From Lachnospiraceae bacterium (lineage in GTDB: Bacteria; Bacillota; Clostridia; Lachnospirales; Lachnospiraceae), in contig SVEE01000003.1 in assembly GCA_015057525.1 (NCBI GenBank), forward strand, positions 1 to 64,000: 64,000 nt of DNA, given 5' to 3'. The stretch's first letter is position 1; every line of letters starts with the position of its first letter. The notes beneath the pieces are model-generated. The model worked only from the letters and a program-made list of their open reading frames with translations, was not told the origin of the DNA and did no database searches. Positions 46,121-54,831 of the stretch are shown in pieces. The translations under genes were made by a program, and so were the position numbers.

Positions 46121-47335
46121 ATGCCAGATTCAAGTAACCTTATTAATGTACCTGTGGGAAAACTGGGAATAATTCCTTTACAAAGTAGCATGCAACTTGG
46201 AGAAAAGGTTGATCGCTACATTGCCCGTTGGAGAAACGAAAGACATAACGAGCACAAGGACAGCATAACATTTGCCGGATACGAAAAGGATTCGTATATT
46301 TTAAAGTCCGCATGTCCACGTTTTGGTTCAGGAGAAGCAAAAGGAACTCTCTCTGAATCAGTTAGAGGAACCGACCTTTATCTCCTTGTAGACGTTGTTA
46401 ATCATAGTATCAAATACAAGATTTGTGGTCAGGAAAACATGATGTCACCTGATGACCACTATGCAGACCTCAAGAGAATTATCGCTGCAATCGGAGGAAA
46501 ATCAAATCATATTACAGTTATTATGCCATTCCTCTACGAAAGCAGACAGCATAAGCGTTCAGGAAGAGAGTCATTAGATTGTGCTCTCGCCCTTCAGGAA
46601 TTAGTTTCTATCGGTGTTGATAACATTATCACTTTCGATGCTCATGACCCAAGAGTACAGAATGCAATTCCTAGAAATGGTTTTGAGAATATCATGCCAA
46701 CATACCAATTCATTAAAACTTTACTCAAAACAACTCCTGATCTTACGTTAGATAATGATCATATGATGGTTATAAGCCCTGATGAAGGTGCAATGAACAG
46801 AGCTATCTATTTTGCAAACCACTTGGGTGTTGATGTGGGTATGTTCTACAAGAGAAGAGACTACTCTACTATTATAGATGGTAAGAATCCAATTGTTGCA
46901 CACGAGTTCTTAGGTGATTCTGTAGATGGTAAAGATGTAATCATTATGGATGACATGATAGCTTCAGGCGAAAGCATGTTAGACGTTGCAAGACAGCTTA
47001 AGAGCCGCAATGCAAGAAGAGTATACTGCCTTGCTACATTTGGTCTTTTCACAGCAGGTCTCGAAATATTCGATAAGGCATATGAAGAAGGCACTATTGA
47101 AAAGATTATTACAACTAACCTTACTTATCAGTTGCCAGAACTCTTTGATAAGCCATGGTATGAATCAGCAGATATGAGTAAGTACATTGCAATACTCATC
47201 GACCACTTGAATCACAATGCTTCAATCAGCAAACTTCTTGACCAGTCTGAACGTATTCAGGCTCGTATTCAGGAATATAAGGAGCATGGTACTATTTCAG
47301 ATAACTACCAGCCACCAAAAGTTGACGAGCAATAA
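46121..47335 (+). CDS. prs: ribose-phosphate pyrophosphokinase, long divergent form
   Basis: Makes PRPP from ribose 5-phosphate and ATP. Recognisable are VIMPFLYESRQHKR, the FDAHDPRVQNAIP region (the classical motif has DLH), VISPDEGAMNRA and the PRPP loop IIMDDMIASGESML. At 404 residues it is about 90 longer than the usual enzyme, with an extra N-terminus, a long region after the PRPP loop, and a charged tail. PRPP feeds nadC here, as well as purines and pyrimidines. It ends at a bidirectional terminator. Confidence 0.88.
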   Translation: MPDSSNLINVPVGKLGIIPLQSSMQLGEKVDRYIARWRNERHNEHKDSITFAGYEKDSYILKSACPRFGSGEAKGTLSESVRGTDLYLLVDVVNHSIKYKICGQENMMSPDDHYADLKRIIAAIGGKSNHITVIMPFLYESRQHKRSGRESLDCALALQELVSIGVDNIITFDAHDPRVQNAIPRNGFENIMPTYQFIKTLLKTTPDLTLDNDHMMVISPDEGAMNRAIYFANHLGVDVGMFYKRRDYSTIIDGKNPIVAHEFLGDSVDGKDVIIMDDMIASGESMLDVARQLKSRNARRVYCLATFGLFTAGLEIFDKAYEEGTIEKIITTNLTYQLPELFDKPWYESADMSKYIAILIDHLNHNASISKLLDQSERIQARIQEYKEHGTISDNYQPPKVDEQ

Positions 47336-47336
47336 T

Positions 47337-47366
47337 AAAAAGCGCATCCGTTAGTGATGCGCTTTT
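47337..47366. terminator. bidirectional terminator between prs and the ATPase gene
   Basis: AAAAAGCGCATC, loop CGTTAGT, GATGCGCTTTT; A and T runs on both sides serve the convergent genes. Confidence 0.8.
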
Positions 47367-47367
47367 C

Positions 47368-49113
47368 TTATGCAAGTTCTACATAATTATAATCCATATC
47401 TAAATCATCTAACATATCTCCTATACGAGAATTAGATGTCATAAGTATAATCTGCTCTGTATCAATAGTCTTAAGGCAATCTAATGTATTTACCAAACGA
47501 CGTTCATCATAATTAGTAAATATATCGTCTATGATAAGTGGCATTTTATCTCTACAAAGGAGTCTCGCAACACTAAGTCTAACTGCAAGATAAATTTGTT
47601 CTGTAGTACCTGCACTTAAATACTCCATTCTAACGTAGTTGTCGCCATCTTTAACCATAACATGTAATTTTTCATCTAAATATACATCCTGATATTTTCC
47701 ATCTGTTATCTTTGATACAATATCAGATATATTATCATTAATAAGGAAACCTAAATCCCCATGAATTTCAGCAGACATATCATTTATAGTGTTAATTGCG
47801 AGATTAATAGCATAGATTTCTTTCTCTAATTCATCTCGTTTTTTAGATGCAATAGCAAACTCCTCTTCCAATTCAAGCTTCCTATTCTTCTTATCCATTA
47901 ACTCTTTTTCTACAACCTTAAGTTCAGCCTTCTTATCTGCATATTCTGATGCAAAAGACATATCAATCTCAATTTCTTCATAGGTCTCATTTTTCTTCTC
48001 AAGTTCAAGAATAATACGTTTAAACTCTTCATCTGTTGGAGTTTTCACATCATCATCAAATACACCCTTTGCAAAAAGACCTTCCACAATGGTAACAACT
48101 ACAAAAAGAGCTGTACATATTATAAAGAGCTGTCTTACACCTTTCTCAAAAGGTAAAATATACACCATAGCCGCAATTACACCTACAACAAAAAATCCTG
48201 TAAGAATAATAAACCACAATTTATCGGTAAGCTTCTCTTCAGCCTTTTCACCTCTTGCTAGTTGAACATCTCTTATAGTCAATTTCTCTTCCGGCTTCTC
48301 TTCAACTTTTTCTTCTACCTTTACTTCAACCGTTTCTCCAGTTTCTTCCTTAGGTTGGTCAGAATTAGCATCATTTGTTGAAGTTTCCTGAATTGGGTCT
48401 ACAAGACGTCTCGCCTCTCTTTTTCTTCTAGCTGTCTCGATAGCAAATTCTTCATCAACTTCTTTTATCTTGTTGCGAATTTCTTTTAATTCCTGATCTA
48501 CATCCTTGTATTCATCAAGTTCATAAGAAATATCATCCAACTGCTTGTTAACTGCTCTGACATTATATTTACTTCTCTCTTCCTTTAATCTGTCAATAGC
48601 AGCTTCTTTGTCAATATCAGCCGAACCTGTAGTAGAAAGATTAGCAAGGTAATTGTTAAGTTCTCCTGCAAGTTCCTTGCCTGGAGCGGCACCATGTTCA
48701 CCTATGCATAGAGTATTAACATAGGTATTTTTATCAAGTTCAAACATAGTTCCGTGCAAACTATTTTTATTTTTTAACTTAACTTCTCTTCCAGCTTGAA
48801 CATCCATGACATTTAATTTTCTGTTATGTCGCAAAAAAGACCTTTCTACTAGAAAATTTTTACTGTCATTCTTTACATAAGCTTTACCTGAAAACCCTCT
48901 TCCATTCAATGGTTTTCTTAATTCGTAGTTATCCAATCTGGCACCAAGCCCACGAGATTTATCAATTCCATAAAGCATACCAACAATAAATTCCTTTATT
49001 GTTGTTTTACCTGCTTCATTTTCCCCATATATAAGGTTAACTCCTGGTTTTAACTCAATTTCTTTATTATTAAATTTTCCAAAATCTTTTAATAGTAATT
49101 TGTTAAGATACAT
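47368..49113 (-). CDS. Rad50/SbcC-like (YhaN-type) ATPase with internal membrane helices
   Basis: A 581-residue ATPase. The N-terminal half-site has LLLKDFGKFNNKEIEL and Walker A GENEAGKTT. The C-terminal half-site has the signature YLSAGTTEQIYLAVRLS and Walker B LIIDDIFTNYDE. Coiled-coil arms flank a central region at about residues 290-350 that contains two hydrophobic helices (WFIILTGFFVVGVIAAMVYI and FIICTALFVVVTIV). No C-x2-C zinc hook is present, which fits the YhaN type. It overlaps the upstream nuclease gene by one base. Likely DNA end processing. Confidence 0.85.
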   Translation of the reverse strand: MYLNKLLLKDFGKFNNKEIELKPGVNLIYGENEAGKTTIKEFIVGMLYGIDKSRGLGARLDNYELRKPLNGRGFSGKAYVKNDSKNFLVERSFLRHNRKLNVMDVQAGREVKLKNKNSLHGTMFELDKNTYVNTLCIGEHGAAPGKELAGELNNYLANLSTTGSADIDKEAAIDRLKEERSKYNVRAVNKQLDDISYELDEYKDVDQELKEIRNKIKEVDEEFAIETARRKREARRLVDPIQETSTNDANSDQPKEETGETVEVKVEEKVEEKPEEKLTIRDVQLARGEKAEEKLTDKLWFIILTGFFVVGVIAAMVYILPFEKGVRQLFIICTALFVVVTIVEGLFAKGVFDDDVKTPTDEEFKRIILELEKKNETYEEIEIDMSFASEYADKKAELKVVEKELMDKKNRKLELEEEFAIASKKRDELEKEIYAINLAINTINDMSAEIHGDLGFLINDNISDIVSKITDGKYQDVYLDEKLHVMVKDGDNYVRMEYLSAGTTEQIYLAVRLSVARLLCRDKMPLIIDDIFTNYDERRLVNTLDCLKTIDTEQIILMTSNSRIGDMLDDLDMDYNYVELA

Positions 49114-50180
49114 TAGTTATCTCCAGCTTCCAATAAAGCTTCTATTCCATATTTTAAAGCTTTCTTTCTGATTTCTTCATTCTCACTACTCTCTTCATCA
49201 GACAAAGCCTTTATAAATCTTCCTAAAAGATTATTTTCATTGCCTGAAAGAAGCTCATTCACGTCATAATCATACTGCGTCTTATCGATTATCTCATTAA
49301 TATTGTATCTTTTATTTAGTGCACTTAAATTAATCTGCAAATTGCTGTCAACTCTACCGCGAAGTAATACACGATAAATATTTTCCTTGCCAAGCTCCTT
49401 TATCTGAGCTTCAACCATATTGGAAATATCTGCACTTGAGTAATCTGTATTAAGGTCAAGAGCCATATTAATATAGCTACGCATATTACATGGAATCCAT
49501 TGGATTCTTGTCACACCATCATCGTTGACTTCTCCATATATATATCCTCTTTTACCTGTTTCTGTATAGTCTATAGGCTCAAGGGACCCTGCAAAAGCCA
49601 TCTTGTTTTTGAGAATGTGGGAAGGTTTGTGAATATGTCCCAAGGCTACATAATCAAATCCAAGGCGTGCTAACTTCTCTTTTGAAAATGGCATATGTGT
49701 TTTATCTCCACCATGTCCCAAAAGAATATTGTATGCACCCTCCTTGCCTGGTCTCAGCCTCTCAAGAATTCTCTCAGTATATTCCTGTTTACCATAACTA
49801 TATCCAGTTATACACACGTTCAAATCCTTCAAATAAGCATTAGTAGCTCTATCCCTAGGCATAAGAACTGTATCAGAAGAAAATTTAAAATTCTCCCATG
49901 GCGAATCAACCTCAATATAATCATGGTTACCTGCTATAATAACTGTTTTAGTTACAGAAAGTTTTCTTAACTGGAAATCTAAATTCTTAAGGTCTCTTTC
50001 TGTAGGCGGAGTATGGAATAAATCTCCAGCAATAAGCAGTAACTCAATTTTTTCCTCTTCACATATATTAATTATATTGCGAAAAGCATCATATATTTCA
50101 TCTGCTCTTTTGTCACTCCATGTTCTTCCTCTATCTGGCTTAACGCCCAAATGAACGTCAGCTATATGTATAAATCTCAT
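49113..50180 (-). CDS. Mre11/SbcD-like (YhaO-type) DNA exonuclease
   Basis: A 355-residue calcineurin-like nuclease. All the metal motifs are present: HIADVHLG, LIAGDLFH, IIAGNHDY, LLGHGGDKT and VALGHIHKP. The C-terminal part (about residues 235-355) is the capping and ATPase-binding region. It precedes and overlaps its ATPase partner gene, as in the yhaO-yhaN pair. Confidence 0.9.
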   Translation of the reverse strand: MRFIHIADVHLGVKPDRGRTWSDKRADEIYDAFRNIINICEEEKIELLLIAGDLFHTPPTERDLKNLDFQLRKLSVTKTVIIAGNHDYIEVDSPWENFKFSSDTVLMPRDRATNAYLKDLNVCITGYSYGKQEYTERILERLRPGKEGAYNILLGHGGDKTHMPFSKEKLARLGFDYVALGHIHKPSHILKNKMAFAGSLEPIDYTETGKRGYIYGEVNDDGVTRIQWIPCNMRSYINMALDLNTDYSSADISNMVEAQIKELGKENIYRVLLRGRVDSNLQINLSALNKRYNINEIIDKTQYDYDVNELLSGNENNLLGRFIKALSDEESSENEEIRKKALKYGIEALLEAGDN

Positions 50181-50260
50181 TTTTACACCTCAAATTTAAT
50201 CACACATTAAATACCCTCAACAAACCTAGGGCATTGACATAGCCATTATAATACGAAAAA

Positions 50261-50521
50261 TTACAATACGCAATGTTGATGTAAATATTTTTCCTTAGTA
50301 GCCAAACCGCCTCTAATGTGCCTTTCTGACTTGTTTATGTCAAGAACTTTTCGAGCTTCTTTGGCTAAATTGGAATCAATTTCCTCTAGTCTATCCGTAA
50401 CATCTTTGTGTACCGTAGACTTGGAAACGCCAAACTGCTTTGCTGCTTGACGAACCGTTGCATTATTGTCAATTATGTACTGACCTATGGATATAGCTCT
50501 TTCTTCAATATATTGTCTCAA
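50261..50521 (-). CDS. spoIIID: sporulation transcription factor SpoIIID
   Basis: An 86-residue helix-turn-helix regulator. The segment NATVRQAAKQFGVSKSTVHKD is the recognition motif, and KEARKVLDINKSERHIRGGLATKEKY is the conserved basic C-terminus. It controls mother-cell genes in the sigma-E regulon. Its presence suggests ability or ancestry of sporulation; no other sporulation gene is certain in the window. Confidence 0.95.
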   Translation of the reverse strand: MRQYIEERAISIGQYIIDNNATVRQAAKQFGVSKSTVHKDVTDRLEEIDSNLAKEARKVLDINKSERHIRGGLATKEKYLHQHCVL

Positions 50522-50589
50522 ACTGTAACCTCAAGAATGCTTGTTTTTACAGTTTATGCACAAATATTTTAAGGTAGTACATTCTAGTC

Positions 50590-51882
50590 CTAGTTATCAT
50601 CTAAATTGTTTGATGACGCCCCCTGATTACCGTCCTCTGGAGCCGGTACATCTTCAGTAGTATCTGGCGTTTCCTCTGTTGTTACATCTTCTTCTACATT
50701 TGGAGTTTCAGCAGAATTTGAACCTTCCCCAGCATTGGGAACTCCCTCTTCAGAAGATAAATCCTCATCAGTACTTGGTGCTTCCTCTGTAACAGTTTCT
50801 TCTGTTACTTGTTCTTCTGTCTCATCCTGTTCTGTAGAAGTAACATCTTCGCTCTCGCTCAAAGAATTTTCCTCAGTAGAAGTCTCTATGCTCACGCTAT
50901 CATCTTTGTCGTCTGATTTATTCTCTTTTAATTTGAGCCAAATTCCAAACACACTACCTGAAAGAATTAGAACTACGACAACTAAAATTACAGCTAATAT
51001 CTTTTTGCCACTTTTTTTCTCCTCTGGAGCCTCAACAATTCTTCCCTCTGTTACTCCCACGTTTACTCCCAAAGTCTTGTTGATTATCTTAACTGCCTCT
51101 TCCGTAATTCCTTTCTTGGTTGCATTTGTTCCCACTATATCAGCAATATAATGGGCACGCTGAATCGACTGTTTATCCTGTATCGTTAAGATACTTTCCC
51201 TAAAAGCCATCCATACAAGAGGAATTTCACTAAGACTTTTTAGTTCCTTGGTTGGTTCATCCTCTATTGTACTTTCTTCCTTGATAATGTTCTTTATTAC
51301 GTTGCGAATATCATTTATTCTACTCTTTACTGCCCCTTGAGAACAATTCATAGTCTCCGAAATATCTTTAATAGTCATGTTGGCATAATAAAAATATTGG
51401 GCAACTATATGATGCAAGTCGCTTAATTCCATAATTTTCCCATGTATGGCAAGTAATTTACTTTTGTCAGACATTATATCCTTTGAAAGAAAAGCTTCCT
51501 TGTCATCACTTGCCTTATCAAAGGAAATGTTTTTGTTAGATGACTCATCCTCAAAAGAAATAATTTCGAAATTATTCTTCTGAATGTATTTTAAAGCCAC
51601 ACTTGTAACAATTCTTGTAGCCCACATGTAGAAAGCTCTTGGTTCTCTAAGATTAGCCATATTGTTAAAAATCTGAATATATGACTCTTTGATTAGTTCA
51701 TCCATAACCGCTTCTCTAGCCGGATTCCTCTTCTTTGTCAAAAATTCCCCAACTGTATCATATAAAATCTTATATACAAAGTCAGCCGATAAATTAGTAA
51801 AGTTTTTACACATATCGTAATTGCCCACTAAAAGCTTCTGAGTTTCGATATATAATTGTTCATCATAGTTTTGATAAAACAT
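50590..51882 (-). CDS. membrane-anchored sigma-70-like protein
   Basis: A 430-residue protein. Residues 1-200 resemble an ECF sigma factor, with a weak region 2 (DELIKESYIQIFNNMANLREPRAFYMWATRIV) and a better region 4 (LSDLHHIVAQYFYYANMTIKDISETMNCSQGAVKSRI). One membrane helix (AVILVVVVLILSGSVFGIW, about residue 300) and an extracytoplasmic tail of about 115 residues rich in Glu, Thr and Ser follow. The ATG at 51882 follows AGGAGG. A sigma factor fused to a membrane and sensor segment would act without a separate anti-sigma factor; function unproven. Confidence 0.8.
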   Translation of the reverse strand: MFYQNYDEQLYIETQKLLVGNYDMCKNFTNLSADFVYKILYDTVGEFLTKKRNPAREAVMDELIKESYIQIFNNMANLREPRAFYMWATRIVTSVALKYIQKNNFEIISFEDESSNKNISFDKASDDKEAFLSKDIMSDKSKLLAIHGKIMELSDLHHIVAQYFYYANMTIKDISETMNCSQGAVKSRINDIRNVIKNIIKEESTIEDEPTKELKSLSEIPLVWMAFRESILTIQDKQSIQRAHYIADIVGTNATKKGITEEAVKIINKTLGVNVGVTEGRIVEAPEEKKSGKKILAVILVVVVLILSGSVFGIWLKLKENKSDDKDDSVSIETSTEENSLSESEDVTSTEQDETEEQVTEETVTEEAPSTDEDLSSEEGVPNAGEGSNSAETPNVEEDVTTEETPDTTEDVPAPEDGNQGASSNNLDDN

Positions 51883-52037
51883 AATTTCCTCCTGCGTTCT
51901 TGCCAAAAAGTCTGTTGCATATAGGCTCTAAAAAAGGCAAAACCTCTTACCATTGTACAATACAACAAAAATTCAGTCAATAATACGAAAATCCATTCAG
52001 CAAAAAATATTATTTTTTGCCGAATGGACTGTAAATG

Positions 52038-53429
52038 TTATTTTTCATCTCCAGATTTAACCACTATTTTCTCATTAATGCTCTTGTATACTACATCCTT
52101 CCATGTCTCTTTTGTTATAAGATGGGTTCGACCTATGTTTATTTTAATTCCTGCATGTGAAAGACCAGTAACTTCTATTAATGCATCTCTTCTTGCCGAG
52201 TCTATAGCAGCACCAACCTTGTTTAGCTGTTCATCTACGCTTTTTAATTCTGTAACCTTAATAACCTTAGCTCTAAAAATTTTCATACGGAGTGCTTCAG
52301 TCTCCTTAGTTCGCTTATTACCATCCAGGTTGTCATATACCTTAAGATTTTTATTTAACAGCTCTATTGTTTCAATGAGTTTCTCTCTTTCTTGCACAAG
52401 TGCGGTCTGTAACTCTAATTCCTCTTGAACTATTCCAGCCTGCAAGACTGTGAGAACACCCGTCTCGTTTCCTGCCTCTTTCACAATAACTCCCTGAACC
52501 CCAGTCACTATACCACCCACAACCAATCCTTTTCTAGAGCTAACTATTATTTTTTGTTTAGCTGTGACATCAGAATCAAGAATTGAATCTGCATAAACAT
52601 TACCACCAGCCTTTATTATGCAACGCTCAATAAAGCTACATACAACATCGCCTTTAGCTTCAATATCACATTTGTTACGTCCTTGTATTCCTTTTCTAAT
52701 CGTTATACTTCCACCAGCAGCTAAAATGCTTCCCCCAACATGTCCATGCACAAATATATTACCATCAGTAACAATAGACAATCCACTTCGCACATCGCCC
52801 ATTATTTCCACATCACCATTAAAGTTGATGTTTCCTTTCTCAATATCCAAATCTCCCTTTACAATATATATTTTATCAATCGTTATTCTGTTTTCATTTT
52901 TAACAATTCTGCCTCTGTAACAAGCGCGATACTCCCTTCCATCTTCGCTTGTGTAAAAACCCTTTCCACGCAGAGGTCTAAGTTCCTTACCCTTAACTGG
53001 TTGTAGCATCTCTGAAAATACAGTATATCCATATTCTCCTGCAGTAGGTGGAATATAAACAGCAAACAATTCATCCTTGTCAACCATAGCAAGTTTTAAA
53101 GAATTATAATAATCAACTGAACCATCTGGATTTATCACTGGCTTTGACTTAGAGTCCTCAATCATAACTGTATATTGATAAAATCCATCCTGACCATTAA
53201 CTGCTGGTTTACCTCTTGCTACAATAATCTCTTTACCGTATGCCACATGCTGCGAAAGTGCCTCTACAGACTCTCTGTTAATTCCCGCAGTGATACCATT
53301 TTCTCGAAGATATGACTCAATAAATTCAGGTGAAAAATATGGGGGCTCCTCACCTATAGGTTCTTTAATAGTTAGACTCACCCACATACGTTGGTCATCG
53401 ATTTTAAGTACTACCCAATCTTTCTCCAT
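52038..53429 (-). CDS. FapA/DUF342 family protein
   Basis: A 463-residue protein with the DUF342 beta-solenoid: repeated INFNGDVEIMGDVRSG, GNIFVHGHVGGSI, IEAKGDVVCSFIE and IIKAGGNVYADSIL. A C-terminal coiled coil follows (about residues 345-415). Members have been linked to flagellar assembly (FapA) in Vibrio, but in Firmicutes the role is less clear. It follows the FliM-motif protein gene in the same direction, after that gene's terminator. Confidence 0.85.
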   Translation of the reverse strand: MEKDWVVLKIDDQRMWVSLTIKEPIGEEPPYFSPEFIESYLRENGITAGINRESVEALSQHVAYGKEIIVARGKPAVNGQDGFYQYTVMIEDSKSKPVINPDGSVDYYNSLKLAMVDKDELFAVYIPPTAGEYGYTVFSEMLQPVKGKELRPLRGKGFYTSEDGREYRACYRGRIVKNENRITIDKIYIVKGDLDIEKGNINFNGDVEIMGDVRSGLSIVTDGNIFVHGHVGGSILAAGGSITIRKGIQGRNKCDIEAKGDVVCSFIERCIIKAGGNVYADSILDSDVTAKQKIIVSSRKGLVVGGIVTGVQGVIVKEAGNETGVLTVLQAGIVQEELELQTALVQEREKLIETIELLNKNLKVYDNLDGNKRTKETEALRMKIFRAKVIKVTELKSVDEQLNKVGAAIDSARRDALIEVTGLSHAGIKINIGRTHLITKETWKDVVYKSINEKIVVKSGDEK

Positions 53430-53461
53430 AGTATCACCCCTTTCTCATACTAAAGAAAAAA

Positions 53462-53481
53462 GGCCATACAAAAGTATGGCC
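53462..53481 (-). terminator. terminator between the FliM-motif protein gene and fapA
   Basis: On the minus strand GGCCATAC, loop TTTT, GTATGGCC, then TTTTTT. Read-through would be needed for co-transcription. Confidence 0.75.
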
Positions 53482-53487
53482 CATTGT

Positions 53488-54639
53488 TTATTGCATAGAC
53501 GCAAACAACGCAGCTATTTCATCAGCCGAAAGCTGTCTGTTCGGATCATCATTCATAGGTTCAGGAGCTGGTTCCTCCTTGATTTCTTCAACTGGTTCAG
53601 GTTCACTAGTTAAATTGTTAACAGAAGCAAACAATGCCGCAATCTCATCAGCAGAGAGTTGCTTGTTTGGATCGAAATCTGGTTCAGACTGTGTTTCAGG
53701 CTGTTTAGTTTCTGTTGCTGGAAAAGGAATTACATCTGCTGTAGCTGGTTCTGGTGTTACCTCAACCCTCTCACTTGCTTTTGCCTCATTATGAGTAAGA
53801 AGTGTATCTATAAAATCCTGTTCCATAGCCTCAGGATGTTCGAATATCTTGAAGTCATCCTGAGATTTAGCACGGCGTTCCTCCTTAGATGCCTCAAACA
53901 TAGCCTCAACTTCTTCATAAGAATATTTATCTAAAATATCGTCTTCGTCAATAACGGCTGGCACCTTAGTTTTACCTGTTATATCGTCATAATCTGATGT
54001 GCCATCAAACATATCTAAGGACTTTGAACCCTTTACATCTGATGATTTTCCATTAAAGCTGACTGGAACATTAAGCTCCATATCTAATACAGCCTGCTTA
54101 ATAGATGTCATTTCTCTGTTCATATCTGAAAGAGCCTTATTAAGTTCCAATATAGTTCCTACCAATTTTTCGTTGTTGTTCTGGTCATATTTTACCATCA
54201 CCTTGACAGCCTTGTTAACAGACTCAGATACCAATTGCTTAGTAGATTCACTGAGTTGGTTATAGCTATCCATATTTTGCTGAGCATTTTTACTACTAGT
54301 TTCTGCAAACTGCGAGATTGCTGAATTAGCCTTGCGAAGCTGTACATAAGAGGCCTTAGCAAGACGCTCCATATCTGAATTATCTGCATCCTGATTATTA
54401 AAACCTGCCATAGCACTCGCTACAGTCTCCGATATATAGTTCTGAATTTTCTTCTCCTTAGAAGAATGAAGCCCGATTATTCCATTAAGAAGTGCATAAA
54501 TAGAAACCACAAGGATAAGTGATACAATTCCAATATACACAGGCTCATCCTTATAGTTAAGAATACAATATATCCATGCGAGAAAAGCTGTAAAACTAAT
54601 CATACCCATGGTAACTATTCTCTTATATAAACTTCCCAT
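53488..54639 (-). CDS. two-helix membrane protein with repeated FliM-like SADEIAALF motifs
   Basis: A 383-residue protein. Two membrane helices lie near the N-terminus (about residues 9-27 and 34-54), then a coiled-coil region (about residues 60-200) and an acidic, Pro-rich tail. The tail holds two copies of QLSADEIAALFAS, one ending the protein and one about 50 residues earlier, and a weaker YSYEEVEAMFEAS further upstream. The motif resembles the LSQDEIDALL segment of FliM/FliY that binds phospho-CheY. No family was recognised. It could be a docking protein for a CheY-like regulator; this is inference. Confidence 0.75.
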   Translation of the reverse strand: MGSLYKRIVTMGMISFTAFLAWIYCILNYKDEPVYIGIVSLILVVSIYALLNGIIGLHSSKEKKIQNYISETVASAMAGFNNQDADNSDMERLAKASYVQLRKANSAISQFAETSSKNAQQNMDSYNQLSESTKQLVSESVNKAVKVMVKYDQNNNEKLVGTILELNKALSDMNREMTSIKQAVLDMELNVPVSFNGKSSDVKGSKSLDMFDGTSDYDDITGKTKVPAVIDEDDILDKYSYEEVEAMFEASKEERRAKSQDDFKIFEHPEAMEQDFIDTLLTHNEAKASERVEVTPEPATADVIPFPATETKQPETQSEPDFDPNKQLSADEIAALFASVNNLTSEPEPVEEIKEEPAPEPMNDDPNRQLSADEIAALFASMQ

Positions 54640-54769
54640 ATATGTAACCTCCTAATTATATCTGCAAAAATCGACACCTACAGATATAAACCCATAATTT
54701 ACCCTAATATTTTACCATATTATAGACGATAATACCAGTAGAAAATAAAACGAAAAAAACATAATATTG

Positions 54770-54798
54770 TTGATATTATGCAGATTCAAACGTATAAT
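54770..54798 (+). promoter_or_regulatory. promoter of the CARF-nuclease gene
   Basis: TTGATA (54770-54775), 17-nt spacer, TATAAT (54793-54798). Confidence 0.7.
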
Positions 54799-54831
54799 TA
54801 AATATATATCAAAACGGAAGATGGGGTGTCT

